DNA of 64,000 bases from JBFHIZ01 sp963666475 (GCA_963666475.2 OY762821.2:124001-188000); one strand, 5' to 3'; positions 15,812-24,971 are shown, counted from the stretch's first letter. A program made the numbers and translations. The notes: generated from the sequence alone by a model not told the origin.

Positions 15812-16450
15812 ATGGGTACTTATATTTTAACAAGTATGTTTGAACACGGATTTCAAGGAGAAATTGCAGAGCTTTTTCAAAAATTCATTCGAAAGAGAGA
15901 GAAGTTTGTATTTGTTGCATCAGAATTTGAGAAAGCATATGAGATTACAGATCGATATTATAAGTGGTTCTTAAATATGTTTGATGAAGCTGAAATATAT
16001 TTTGGTCAAGCCAAAGTCATAGATGGAAGAATGACAAAAACAGAGGCAAGAAAAATGATTGAAGAAGCAGATGTTGTCTGGTTAGCAGGCGGAGATACTA
16101 TCACACAGTTTCACTATTTCCAAGAATATAATCTGGACAAGGTAATCAAAGAGCATGAAGGAATCGTCATTGGGATGAGTGCAGGGGCAATAAATCTTTC
16201 GAAAAATGCTATTTGTACTGAGATATGCGGACACGATAAATTTGAGATATATGAAGGTCTTGGATGCGTTGATATATCCGTGGAACCTCATTTTGATATT
16301 CAAGATGTATCGAATGAATTGTTGGAATTATCAACAGATTATGAGATTTATGGTTTATGTGACGAGGGTGTTATCGTATACAAAGATGGAATTTACGAAT
16401 TTTATGGAGAGGTTTATAAAATAGAAAAGGGAGCAGTAGTACGAGTGTAA
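15812..16450 (+). CDS. Peptidase S51-like (type 1 glutamine amidotransferase-like) protein
   Basis: A 212-aa cytosolic protein of the S51 (dipeptidase E / cyanophycinase-like) fold. VVWLAGGDTITQF carries the conserved glycine-rich loop, and GIVIGMSAGAINL contains the nucleophile Ser in the elbow. A histidine (VEPHFD) and glutamates follow for the relay. It may cleave Asp-containing dipeptides by analogy with PepE, but the substrate is not proven. A ribosome binding site GGGTG lies just before the ATG. Confidence 0.82.
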   Translation: MGTYILTSMFEHGFQGEIAELFQKFIRKREKFVFVASEFEKAYEITDRYYKWFLNMFDEAEIYFGQAKVIDGRMTKTEARKMIEEADVVWLAGGDTITQFHYFQEYNLDKVIKEHEGIVIGMSAGAINLSKNAICTEICGHDKFEIYEGLGCVDISVEPHFDIQDVSNELLELSTDYEIYGLCDEGVIVYKDGIYEFYGEVYKIEKGAVVRV

Positions 16451-16476
16451 GGTTATGTGAGGGAAGGGATTGTATT

Positions 16477-18093
16477 ATGAAAAAATTACGGTTATTGAGC
16501 TTGTTGTGCATTTTGTTTGTTTTAGTTGGATGTGGAGCAGCAAATCAGGAAAATCAATTCGATGGGACATCGGGCGATGAAGGTTATTTTGAAGATAATG
16601 GGGACTTTCGAGAAGGTGAAACTTCAAATGGTGAGATGGACTATGCGGAAGAGAATGGATATCAGGTCACGGTAAATGTAATTAATGCGAAAGAAGCAGA
16701 AATTGTAATTCAGAGTCCGATATTTTTGAAGAATACGGAAGATCTTATGACGGATATTTCAGACTGGGGCAGTGAAATATATTTTAATTCAATGCAGTTT
16801 GGTATATTTTCAATCTATACCTCTTTATATCAATATGATAACACGCAGTCTTTGAGTTGGGATCAAATGGAATGCTATTTGAATTATTGTGAATATGTCG
16901 ATGGGGATATTTATTCGATGTACATGTTTACCATGCAAAATTATTCAATACAAGATGGTATTTTGACCATCCATTTGATCTTGCCTAATGAAAATGAAAC
17001 AGCTCAGTTTGAGTCATCAAACCAGGAGTGGTTGCAATTAAGTGATGAGCAAGTAGCCGAAATTAATAATTTTTCTATACAAAACGTAGATGAATTTAAG
17101 TTTGAAGAATATCAGTATAATGATGATAGTTGGTTCGCGTACTCGATGAAGGCTACAGATTGTGTGGATTCATCTCAGTCGGCTGAAAACAATGCAATTT
17201 TCCCAGAAGAAGTATATTCCACCGATATGTTGATTACGTCAATTGACACAAAAGGGTTTGATACATTGGATTCAAACTATGCAATCTATAGAACGGCTTG
17301 GGGCGATGAAACACTGACGGAAGAATTTGTGCTGCAAATGGTCTATGGAGAACAAGGGGAACTCGTTGATGCAATCCTTAGAATTGTAAAACCGTGTGTA
17401 GGAGAAGGTTATGACGAGAATGGAAACTTTGGAGCGATTGCTGCTTCAACAGAAGAAATGCTCGATTATGCTCAAATATATATCAATGATAGCTATAGCC
17501 AGACAGACATAGACAACTTAAGTCAAGGTACTTATTGCGCAAAGGATGATGTGTTATTTATTCACATGAGTGCATCGGATATTACATCATATCAAAACGA
17601 GCTTGAAGATTATGGTTATATGTATGCTGCGCAAGCAGGATATATGTATGGGTATCCACTTCTTGATATCAAAGACTCGTCAAATCTGATTTTTGAATCG
17701 GATATGAATTTCGATCTGTCCAGTATTCATGTAGAAAATTATTGTTCCATAGATTCCTTTCATTATGTTCCAGAAAAGGATTATGGAAGTGATGATTTTG
17801 TTATTCGAGAAAGTAATTTTGATGGGCAAATCAGTGGAGAGGTCTATTATTATGATGGAGAGCAAATTATAGCAATTGTAGAATATTTGAATTCGAATGG
17901 TTCTTATTCGATGAGAGAAGTTGAACTTGATCAGATTGAGGGTACTTATTTGGATCATAGTAAGGAAAGCTGGATACAGCAATTAAAAGAAGAGATGAAT
18001 GGTACACTTTATCCAGAGGTAGAATTTGGTGAGCCATCTTATGAAAATAGAAAAGAACTTGGGGCTATTTATGTCGCGATTCCAGAGCTGTAG
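16477..18093 (+). CDS. Large lipoprotein of unknown function
   Basis: A 538-aa lipoprotein with signal MKKLRLLSLLCILFVLVGC (Cys19). A low-complexity acidic linker follows (DGTSGDEGYFEDNGDFREGE). The mature protein is acidic and aromatic-rich, with probable beta-sandwich segments (YQVTVNVINAKEAEIVIQ). I recognise no catalytic motif. It may be a surface adhesin or binding protein. It lies 26 bp after the S51-like gene and may share its transcript. Confidence 0.72.
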   Translation: MKKLRLLSLLCILFVLVGCGAANQENQFDGTSGDEGYFEDNGDFREGETSNGEMDYAEENGYQVTVNVINAKEAEIVIQSPIFLKNTEDLMTDISDWGSEIYFNSMQFGIFSIYTSLYQYDNTQSLSWDQMECYLNYCEYVDGDIYSMYMFTMQNYSIQDGILTIHLILPNENETAQFESSNQEWLQLSDEQVAEINNFSIQNVDEFKFEEYQYNDDSWFAYSMKATDCVDSSQSAENNAIFPEEVYSTDMLITSIDTKGFDTLDSNYAIYRTAWGDETLTEEFVLQMVYGEQGELVDAILRIVKPCVGEGYDENGNFGAIAASTEEMLDYAQIYINDSYSQTDIDNLSQGTYCAKDDVLFIHMSASDITSYQNELEDYGYMYAAQAGYMYGYPLLDIKDSSNLIFESDMNFDLSSIHVENYCSIDSFHYVPEKDYGSDDFVIRESNFDGQISGEVYYYDGEQIIAIVEYLNSNGSYSMREVELDQIEGTYLDHSKESWIQQLKEEMNGTLYPEVEFGEPSYENRKELGAIYVAIPEL

Positions 18094-18131
18094 AAAATGG
18101 TAGAACATAGAGATAAGGGAGGAAAAAGATT

Positions 18132-18329
18132 ATGTGGTTTGAATTGCTAACTGTAATAAGTTATGATACTGGGAATACAACGAATTTGATGGGGTTGCTT
18201 CCTGATTTGTTAATCATTTTATATTTAGGATTTTTTGGAATTCTTGTATACGTTTTGATTTTACTAATAAAATTTCTTAGAAGAGGAATCAAGTATCTAG
18301 ACAAAAAGTTGAAGGATCATAATGAATAA
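18132..18329 (+). CDS. Small membrane protein
   Basis: A 65-aa protein with one long hydrophobic stretch (LLPDLLIILYLGFFGILVYVL...) and a basic C-terminal tail. GGAGG precedes the ATG. Its end overlaps the start of the vanW-like gene by 8 bases, so the two are probably translationally coupled. Function unknown. Confidence 0.6.
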   Translation: MWFELLTVISYDTGNTTNLMGLLPDLLIILYLGFFGILVYVLILLIKFLRRGIKYLDKKLKDHNE

Positions 18330-19151
18330 AAATAGTGTTATTTATAATTTAAAGCCAAAACATCGAACAAAACTGCGTATTTTTATAGGCATTCGATATT
18401 ATCGAAGTCTGAGATATTTGAATTGGATAATTCATGGGAAAAAATATGCAAAAATGACGCAGTTTAAAAAGCTGGACTATGAGATTTTCGCTCATAAAAC
18501 GCCCATTTATCGAAAACTTAAAGATGTGGATATGTGGTTGCAGGAAAATAAAGCAATAAATCTTTCTATTGCGGCAAACAAAATAAATGGTGTAAGGATA
18601 CAACCGGGAAAAACTTTTTCTTATTGGAAGTTAATTGGAAAACCAACGAAGGAAAAGGGATATAAAGATGGTATGGTATTGCATTATGGAGAAATTACAT
18701 ATGGAACAGGAGGAGGTTTGTGCCAACTATCCAATTTGATTTATTGGATGACTTTGCATTCGCCGCTATCCGTTGTGGAACGCTATCGTCACAGTTATGA
18801 TGTTTTTCCTGATAGCAATCGTAATCAACCATTTGGAAGTGGAGCCACATGCGTATACAATTATCGAGATTTAGTTATAAAAAATGAAACGGACGATGTA
18901 TTTCAAATCAATGTCTGGATCGATGGCGATTATTTACATGGTGAGATTTGTTCTGATCAAAAAAATATTTTCAATATGAAATATATGAAGCGTCTCACGA
19001 AATACAACATGAATTTTGGGGCGCGTATAGCAGACATAATACGATTCGAAGGAAAGTGTATAACATGGAGAATGAGATGATTTTTGATGAATTTATTTGC
19101 GAGAATCATGCGCTGATGATGTATGAACCATTTTTGGAATCCCATGAATAG
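18322..19151 (+). pseudogene. VanW-family protein disrupted by a 3' frameshift
   Basis: The first 215 residues are a good VanW-family match: IQPGKTFSYWKLIGKPTKEKGY, GEITYGTGGGLCQLSNLIYWM and RHSYDVFPDSNRNQPFG. After GEICSD the reading frame departs from the family. The expected tail is found in another frame (YEIYEASHEIQHEFWGAYSR and later FICENHALMMYEPFLE), ending at TAG 19149-19151. One missing A in the A7 run at 18959-18965 accounts for this. Without it the product ends at 19080 with an unrelated tail. VanW is an accessory protein of unknown function and gives no resistance alone. A sequencing error in the homopolymer is possible. Confidence 0.8.
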
Positions 19152-19229
19152 AATATAAAAGTTTGAATAAATGCCTGTTTGACGTAGAAACATTGGCAAG
19201 AAAATATAGCTTGAAATTGGAGAATGTAA

Positions 19230-20003
19230 ATGAAGAACAAGGTTAAATTGAAATGGAAAATCATCATTGGATTAATCTGTATTATAATGATCACGATTGT
19301 AATTAATTTTATTCCCACATGGAGATTGCGTGTTTCTGACATGCATGAACTAAACGGTTCATGGATCAATGTGTATTATGAAAATGAAATTGAGGCAGCT
19401 AAGGATGTTTTTTCATATGCAGATTCTGAAACAGAAGCAATCGCAGAGAAACTTGGGTTTAAAGAGAAACAAAATATCAATGTTTATATTTATGATCATC
19501 AAAATACTATGCAGACAAAAAAATACGGATATATAGCTCCGTTACTGGGGTTAGAATGGTATATTGGAGATAATATAGGTACGAATGTTCTTTTAACTTC
19601 TCCAGCAAATCCGGGGCCAGTGCATGACTATGAAACGAATAAGCATGCGGTGTTACACGAAATTGTACACGCATATGTAAGTGTTATTAACAAAGATGTA
19701 GATTTGTGGTTAACAGAAGGAATGGCATTGTATTTAAGCAATGGTGAGCCATTTTATCGAGATCAATTATTTGATTATAAAGTACCTTCTTTTGAGGATA
19801 TTTGTTCTAATAATCCGATTACATTTTCAAATTGTGGAGGATACATGCTTGCTCACACATATATTGAGTATTTAGATCAAGAGTATGGATGGGATCAAGT
19901 ATTGGAGTTAGTTCGAACCGAAAATTATGAAGATACTTTGCGCAAATCCAGAAATGATATTTATGAAGAATGGGTACATTATATAAAGAATTACTATCAG
20001 TAG
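19230..20003 (+). CDS. Membrane-anchored gluzincin-like metallopeptidase
   Basis: A 257-aa protein with an N-terminal membrane segment (IIIGLICIIMITIVINFI, about residues 11-28) and an extracellular domain. The zinc motif HEIVH lies at residues 143-147, followed after about 14 residues by the third ligand in LWLTEGMALYLS. This fits the peptidase MA-like family. It has the same layout as the C-terminal part of the protein at 9731. The substrate is unknown; the gene stands alone in its position behind the damaged vanW. Confidence 0.78.
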   Translation: MKNKVKLKWKIIIGLICIIMITIVINFIPTWRLRVSDMHELNGSWINVYYENEIEAAKDVFSYADSETEAIAEKLGFKEKQNINVYIYDHQNTMQTKKYGYIAPLLGLEWYIGDNIGTNVLLTSPANPGPVHDYETNKHAVLHEIVHAYVSVINKDVDLWLTEGMALYLSNGEPFYRDQLFDYKVPSFEDICSNNPITFSNCGGYMLAHTYIEYLDQEYGWDQVLELVRTENYEDTLRKSRNDIYEEWVHYIKNYYQ

Positions 20004-20079
20004 ATGGCGGAATTGGATATGGAATGCTTTATATGATTTTATAAGGCAAATTGAATAGTAGCTATCATGGAGATAAGAC

Positions 20080-20364
20080 ATGAAGAAGATGTTTATTGTA
20101 AGCTTAGTTAAAAATGGAATTCTCGGTGGAATTCTATATGTTATGAGTGATGAATTAATTTACTGTACAAATAAAATAACTGTTTCAAAGAAAATTCAGA
20201 GGCTGCACTTACCTTATTCAGAGATTGAGCGAATAACAAAAGAACGACTTCATACAATCTTAGTCAGTTTGAAGAACAATGAAGAGTATAAATTTTTCGT
20301 ATTTTCAAGAAAACGGTTGTTAGAGTGTGTAGAACGTAATATGATTAAAGACGAAGATTTGTAA
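20080..20364 (+). CDS. Small protein, possibly PH/GRAM-like
   Basis: A 94-aa protein made of alternating strands (GILYVMSDELIYCTNKITVS, LHLPYSEIERITKERLHT, EYKFFVFSRK). The pattern resembles a short PH- or GRAM-like beta barrel, but the similarity is by eye only. GGAG lies upstream of the ATG. It is 30 bp from the next gene and may be co-transcribed. Confidence 0.55.
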   Translation: MKKMFIVSLVKNGILGGILYVMSDELIYCTNKITVSKKIQRLHLPYSEIERITKERLHTILVSLKNNEEYKFFVFSRKRLLECVERNMIKDEDL

Positions 20365-20394
20365 CAAAAAAATGTTTTAAGGAGAAATAATATT

Positions 20395-20646
20395 ATGTTG
20401 GAATATAAGTATGATACACAGCTTTTAATTGAAGGAAAAAATTTAGATGAGGACGTGATAAACGATTATTTCACCAATAATTTCAAAGGTGATTGTCTTT
20501 TGGCAGTAGGAGATGAAGAGTTGATCAAAATTCATTATCATACAAACGAGCCATGGAAAGTACTTGAATACTGTACTACACTAGGTGAAATATATGATAT
20601 CGTAATTGAGGATATGGACAGACAGTCTAGAGGATTGCAGGGGTAG
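20395..20646 (+). CDS. Stand-alone FakA/YloV middle-domain protein
   Basis: An 83-aa protein that resembles only the middle domain of the fatty-acid kinase FakA (YloV). YDTQLLIEGKNLDEDVINDY corresponds to the YCTEF-type strand of that family. GDCLLAVGDEELIKIHYHTNEPWKVLEYC is the hallmark VGDEELIKVHVHTN segment. FakA itself is over 500 aa, with an N-terminal DhaL kinase domain that is absent here. It could regulate or bind fatty-acid kinase partners (FakB/DegV), which is inference. AAGGAG precedes the ATG. Confidence 0.75.
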   Translation: MLEYKYDTQLLIEGKNLDEDVINDYFTNNFKGDCLLAVGDEELIKIHYHTNEPWKVLEYCTTLGEIYDIVIEDMDRQSRGLQG

Positions 20647-20678
20647 TGTGATTTCATAGATAATTCATCTGTTTAACC

Positions 20679-20697
20679 ATTCAACCAGTGGTTGAAT
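20679..20697 (+). promoter_or_regulatory. 8-bp inverted repeat upstream of an XRE regulator
   Basis: ATTCAACC-AGT-GGTTGAAT is a perfect dyad with no following T tract, so it is more likely a protein-binding site than a terminator. It lies 73 bp before the XRE regulator gene at 20770, a possible self-binding site. Confidence 0.45.
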
Positions 20698-20769
20698 ATA
20701 GAAAATCAACGAAAAGAGTATTGCAAATATTTATCTCGAAGTATAACTTGTAATTAAGGAGGGATAGGT

Positions 20770-21396
20770 ATGAATGAGGTAAAAGTTGGTCAGTTTATTG
20801 CTGATTGTAGAAAACAAAAGAATATGACACAGGTAGAATTAGCGAAAAGATTGAATATTACGAATCGTGCGATATCAAAGTGGGAAACTGGGAAGAACTT
20901 ACCAGATGCTTCAATTATGCTCGAATTATGCGAGATATTGGGAATTAGTGCGAATGATTTGCTGTCTGGTGAGCGAGCAGATAAAAGAAGTAATTCAAAA
21001 CTTCACAAAAAAATTTCAATAAATAAGAAGATCTTCTTTCGTAGAGTTGCTTTACTCACGATATTTTTTGTCGTTTGTTTTTTTGCATATAACAAGATTA
21101 TTGGTTCTCTAATAGAGTTTCAAACGATGCTATTAGTTTTTATTCTCGGTGCAATTTTAATCTTGTTGGGACAGCAAATTAGATTTAGCTTGAATATTAA
21201 AAAGTTTATTTTATACAATAGTTTTCTTATCTCTAGTATTCCTGTTTTTGTTTTTAATATGATTCATTTTGACAAGTTAGGGGCACAGGGAGTGAAAATA
21301 TCTTTATTGTCCTTCGCATATGGCATTATTCTAACTTTGATTTGGAATATCTTATTTTTCAGAATTGAGAATACTAAGAAAAATCAGAATTTTTAA
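20770..21396 (+). CDS. XRE-family regulator with a membrane domain
   Basis: A 208-aa protein. Residues 1-65 are a Cro/C1 helix-turn-helix (MTQVELAKRLNITNRAISKW, NLPDASIMLELCEILGISAN). After a basic linker there are about four membrane helices (VALLTIFFVVCFFAYNKII onward). Such membrane-tethered XRE proteins are common in Clostridia and probably couple an envelope signal to transcription. AAGGAGG precedes the ATG. Confidence 0.82.
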   Translation: MNEVKVGQFIADCRKQKNMTQVELAKRLNITNRAISKWETGKNLPDASIMLELCEILGISANDLLSGERADKRSNSKLHKKISINKKIFFRRVALLTIFFVVCFFAYNKIIGSLIEFQTMLLVFILGAILILLGQQIRFSLNIKKFILYNSFLISSIPVFVFNMIHFDKLGAQGVKISLLSFAYGIILTLIWNILFFRIENTKKNQNF

Positions 21397-21540
21397 GTTA
21401 AATAGAATTTGTGCTGAGATTTTAGAATAATAGGAAAGATGGTTTGATTTAAGTATCTTATTTAAAAAATTATCTTGCGAATTTTTTTATAACATTCTAA
21501 CCTTTTAGTAAAGGTATTCTAGTGAAGAAGGAGGTTATAA

Positions 21541-22308
21541 ATGAATTCAGATTATTATGATATGATATTTAAAAGAAAATCGTTTCATGTGTTCAAGGAA
21601 ACAATACCACTTACTAAAAAAGATTTGGAACAGATCGAGGATCAAATAAAGGAATTGAAGCCGTTAGTTTCTAACATCAAAGTGGAGTTTCGTATTGTAG
21701 AAAAATCAGAGACGACATGTAAACGAGGAGAATATTGTATTCTAATTTATAGTGAGAAAATGGAACATTGCCTTCAAAATGTTGGATATATGGGCGAGCA
21801 GTTGGATTTATGGCTGACTAGTAACAACATCGGTGTATGTTGGTATGGCGTTGGTGAGACAATAGAGCCTAAATATAACGGATTAGATTTTGTGATTATG
21901 ATGGCAATAGCAAAAACAAAGGAAGAACACTTTCGAAAAGATTACACAAAATCAAAAAGGAAGAGTTTGCCAGAGATTTGGGGCGGGAAACCATATTTGC
22001 AGATCGCAGATGCAATTCGGTATGCACCTAGTGCTTGTAACACGCAACCATGGTTCATAGAATATTCGAATAATCAACTGTTTCTTTACCGTGTCCTGGG
22101 ACGCCGTGGAATCATGCCACAAGTTAAAGTAAGTTATTATAATCGAATTGACATTGGAATCATGATGTGTTTTTTGGAAACATGTCTATACCATGAAGGT
22201 GTTGAAATCGATAGAGAGCTATTTCCTGACACAATATGTGAAGAGAACAAAGTGCTAAATGCTATTTATCGATTTGTGAATTGTAATCGAATTGATAATC
22301 AGAATTAG
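21541..22308 (+). CDS. Nitroreductase-family protein
   Basis: A 255-aa FMN-type nitroreductase of the larger putative TM-nitroreductase group. YDMIFKRKSFHVFKE is the N-terminal FMN-binding Arg segment (usually RRSxR; here KRKSFH). YMGEQLDLWLTSNNIGVCWYGVG is the central dimer helix region. ADAIRYAPSACNTQPWFIEY is the second half. It probably reduces quinone- or nitro-type compounds with NAD(P)H. GAAGGAGG precedes the ATG, and a strong terminator follows. Confidence 0.82.
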   Translation: MNSDYYDMIFKRKSFHVFKETIPLTKKDLEQIEDQIKELKPLVSNIKVEFRIVEKSETTCKRGEYCILIYSEKMEHCLQNVGYMGEQLDLWLTSNNIGVCWYGVGETIEPKYNGLDFVIMMAIAKTKEEHFRKDYTKSKRKSLPEIWGGKPYLQIADAIRYAPSACNTQPWFIEYSNNQLFLYRVLGRRGIMPQVKVSYYNRIDIGIMMCFLETCLYHEGVEIDRELFPDTICEENKVLNAIYRFVNCNRIDNQN

Positions 22309-22315
22309 AGTTGTT

Positions 22316-22350
22316 GCCTATGAAATTTACTTTCATAGGCTTTTTGTTTT
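22316..22350 (+). terminator. Rho-independent terminator
   Basis: A stem GCCTATGAAA/TTTCATAGGC (22316-22325 and 22331-22340) with a 5-nt loop runs into TTTTTGTTTT. It closes the nitroreductase unit and precedes the RHH gene's own promoter. Confidence 0.9.
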
Positions 22351-22362
22351 TGATTTTAGAAG

Positions 22363-22391
22363 TTGAATACCATCTGGTGGGATGGTATAAT
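22363..22391 (+). promoter_or_regulatory. Promoter with an operator dyad inside the spacer
   Basis: TTGAAT (22363-22368), a 17-bp spacer and TATAAT (22386-22391) form the promoter. The inverted repeat TACCAT (22368-22373) and ATGGTA (22382-22387) lies within it, with one further near-matching pair on the inner side. A ribbon-helix-helix protein encoded 25 bp downstream is the likely binder, giving negative autoregulation. Confidence 0.75.
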
Positions 22392-22415
22392 CAAAAACAA
22401 AAGGGGGAAAGAGAT

Positions 22416-22820
22416 ATGAGCAAAGTGGATACAACAGAAAAAATTACTATCAATGTAAATACAATTGATCTAGGGTATATTGATTTACTTGTAAGTGAAG
22501 GCTATTATGCTACACGAACAGAGTTTATTAAAACAGCAATTAAAAAGCAATTAGATAATCATAATGAAGATACGAAAAGGTTGCTGGGACAGAAGGTAAA
22601 TTTGGGATATACTTTTTCGATTGGAGTTGGAGGATTTACAAAAAAAGAATTGGAAAACCTACTGAATAAGAAAGAAAAGAAAATTAATGCTGTGTTTGTA
22701 GGTCTATTTATTTTGTCCAAGGATGTATCCTTGGAACTTCTTGAGGAAACTATTGACTCAATCAAAGTGTATGGAGTCAGTAGATGTTCAAAAGAAATAA
22801 AAGAAAGATATAAAATATAA
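22416..22820 (+). CDS. Ribbon-helix-helix (CopG-like) repressor
   Basis: The start at 22416 is fixed by GGGGGAAAG and by the promoter just upstream; an earlier in-frame ATG would lie inside the terminator. The protein is 134 aa. KITINVNTIDLGYIDLLVSEG and YYATRTEFIKTAIKKQLDNH form the ribbon-helix-helix DNA-binding unit, with a beta strand and two helices. The C-terminal part (KINAVFVGLFILSKDVSLELLE and SIKVYGVSRCSKEI) may bind a ligand or aid oligomer formation. It looks monocistronic and self-regulated. Confidence 0.82.
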   Translation: MSKVDTTEKITINVNTIDLGYIDLLVSEGYYATRTEFIKTAIKKQLDNHNEDTKRLLGQKVNLGYTFSIGVGGFTKKELENLLNKKEKKINAVFVGLFILSKDVSLELLEETIDSIKVYGVSRCSKEIKERYKI

Positions 22821-22943
22821 TTATTCAGCAGGAATACATACAGGAAACGGTTTCGACGTGTGAACTTCAGAATTATTTAACGTCTAGGTTATAAAAGTAA
22901 TCTGACGATTGTCTTCTAAAATGATAATTTGTAATAAGTTAGA

Positions 22944-23064
22944 TTGATTTTCTTGTTTTGTTTGTTATAATAATATCTAAGGGTGTAAAAAGGGGAATAG
23001 AATTATTAGGTTTATTATATTGTTTGATTGGTCAACCCATGCTCTTTTGCATGGGTTTCTTTGT
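22944..23064 (+). ncRNA. Promoter-leader-hairpin element, copy D
   Basis: A -35 TTGATT (22944-22949), a 16-bp spacer ending in TTTGT and a -10 TATAAT (22966-22971) are followed by the leader TCTAAGGGTGTAAAAAGGGG. The hairpin AACCCATGC/GCATGGGTT spans 23034-23057 with loop TCTTTT and a T-rich end. The predicted RNA is about 87 nt. The NERD-HRDC gene starts 48 bp later behind its own GGGGGG-type ribosome binding site. The stem and loop are identical to copy E although the surrounding leader has diverged. Confidence 0.74.
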
Positions 23065-23111
23065 ATTCTATTCACTTGATACACAAGTTGATTCTTTAGG
23101 GGGGAAATAGT

Positions 23112-24143
23112 ATGGGATTATTTGACAAAATGAGGGAACCAGTTTTTTTGAAAGAAAGTAGTAATGCAGAAGAACAACTTGAACAATTAAAAAAATTGGT
23201 AGGCACATTAAATGAGGACGGAGAAGCCATATTAGAGCAAGACATAAAATGTTTGGAGTATGGGATTGTTGGAGAAAAAAATATTGCATTTGAATTAAGA
23301 AACAGCCATATTCCAATGTATATTTTACATGATGTTTATTTGGATGATGGGGAACTTAGTGCGCAGATAGACTACATGGTTTTTACGAAAAAGATATGCT
23401 TTGTAATTGAGTGTAAAAATCTTTATGGCAATATAGAAATAAACTCGAGTGGAGATTTTATTCGTTCTATGAATTTTGGAAGGAAAACATTGAAAGAAGG
23501 GATTTATTCTCCAATTACACAGAATCAGAGGCATTTAGAATTGATAAAAAAAATAAGGTTAGATAACAGAACCAATATTATCTCTAAAATGCTTGTTGAA
23601 CGATATTTTGATAGTAATTTCAAGTCTCTTGTAGTTTTAGCTAATCCGAAAACAATTTTAAATGCGAAATATGCGAAAAAAGAAATTAAGCAGCAGGTAA
23701 TTCGTGCAGATCAATTAATCACTCATATTAAGAGAATATTGAGTGAGTCTACGGAAGGTGAAATGAATGATAATGGATTGCTAGAAGCAGCTGAGTCATT
23801 TAAAAATATTCATAAAGATGTAAAAAAAGATTACATCTCAAAATATTCATCTTTTAAATTAGAAACTAGACCAGAAGAAGACATTCAATCGGATGGTTCC
23901 GAGGATAATGATGATTTGACCGAATTATTAAAAGAACTAAAACAATATCGTTTAGATAAGAGTAGAGAAGAGAAAATCAAACCATATTATATATATAATG
24001 ATAGTCAACTAATGGATCTGGTTTCAAAGAATCCGAAGGATAAAATCGAACTTCAAACAGTATCTGGATTTGGGGAGAAAAAAGCAGATAAATATGGAAA
24101 GGAAATCATTGGTATTCTTAGTCGATACGAGTATAGAATGTGA
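23112..24143 (+). CDS. NERD and HRDC domain protein
   Basis: A 343-aa protein. A nuclease-related NERD domain occupies about residues 50-170: GIVGEKNIAFELRNS, AQIDYMVFTKKICFVIECKNLYG (the D and E-x-K of the nuclease-like core) and MNFGRKTLKEGIYSPITQNQRH. An HRDC nucleic-acid binding domain lies at the C-terminus (LVSKNPKDKIELQTVSGFGEKKADKYG). The combination suggests DNA binding or cleavage; NERD proteins are often found among defence or plasmid genes. It starts behind leader copy D, and the next gene overlaps its stop codon by four bases. Confidence 0.85.
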   Translation: MGLFDKMREPVFLKESSNAEEQLEQLKKLVGTLNEDGEAILEQDIKCLEYGIVGEKNIAFELRNSHIPMYILHDVYLDDGELSAQIDYMVFTKKICFVIECKNLYGNIEINSSGDFIRSMNFGRKTLKEGIYSPITQNQRHLELIKKIRLDNRTNIISKMLVERYFDSNFKSLVVLANPKTILNAKYAKKEIKQQVIRADQLITHIKRILSESTEGEMNDNGLLEAAESFKNIHKDVKKDYISKYSSFKLETRPEEDIQSDGSEDNDDLTELLKELKQYRLDKSREEKIKPYYIYNDSQLMDLVSKNPKDKIELQTVSGFGEKKADKYGKEIIGILSRYEYRM

Positions 24144-24943
24144 AATATTTGAATATTAATAGAATTGAAGAGGGCAATAATTTGGAAAATGAAATAATGC
24201 TTGAAGAAGAGATAGCAAATAAATCAGTTGGTATGGAAAAGGGAGGAGAAATCTCAAATGGACTTTTCAGCGCAATCAGAATAATAACAATTATACTTTA
24301 CTTAGTGATGAATGGATCTATAGGATATATGGTGTACACTTCTACACAATATGTATCACTAATGGACAAGTCTACAATTCGTGCGACTTGGATGGTCGGT
24401 GTAATTACAATATTGATTCCTGGTTTGTTTATTTCTTTTTTGTTTCTTAAAAAGAATCATACAGTCATTCATATTTTAAAAGCCATAGTTCAGGTACTTT
24501 TAATCATTAGTCTTCCATTTGTTTATATTATTGGTGGGATTGCAAGCATGGGAATTCCTTCTTCCACAACGAATCCAGATCATTTCAGAATTTGGGAAGA
24601 ACGAATTGATGATAAACTTGAGGAAGATGAATTTGTAATGTTTCCAGATTCGGTGCCAGACAATGTAATTGATGTGGACTACTCGTATCATTACGCAATC
24701 ATTTTTTCGGACAAATGCTTAGATGTTGAGATTTCATATACCTATCTAAATTCTGAGGATTATGAGAACGAAAAATTAAGAATGCAGGCATACCATCCAG
24801 TTTACAGAGAGGCAATTGAAGACGGGTATCATGTATCCTATGCGATTGGAGCAGAAGAAAGTGATGAGCAGAATTTTCGCTTTGGATATAATGACGAGGA
24901 AGAACGAGTAACATATAGAATATCGTATGATTGGGCAAATTAG
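24140..24943 (+). CDS. Membrane protein of unknown function
   Basis: Translation may begin at GTG 24140, which overlaps the previous stop codon (GTGA), or at TTG 24181 behind AGAGGGC. The protein is up to 267 aa: an acidic N-terminus, three membrane helices between about residues 44 and 135, and an acidic outer domain of about 130 residues rich in Tyr and Asp (DYSYHYAIIFSDKCLDVEIS). I do not recognise the family. Coupling to the NERD gene suggests they are made together. Confidence 0.68.
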   Translation: MKYLNINRIEEGNNLENEIMLEEEIANKSVGMEKGGEISNGLFSAIRIITIILYLVMNGSIGYMVYTSTQYVSLMDKSTIRATWMVGVITILIPGLFISFLFLKKNHTVIHILKAIVQVLLIISLPFVYIIGGIASMGIPSSTTNPDHFRIWEERIDDKLEEDEFVMFPDSVPDNVIDVDYSYHYAIIFSDKCLDVEISYTYLNSEDYENEKLRMQAYHPVYREAIEDGYHVSYAIGAEESDEQNFRFGYNDEEERVTYRISYDWAN

Positions 24944-24971
24944 TTCTTAAATAAACGACTAGGAGAAATAT

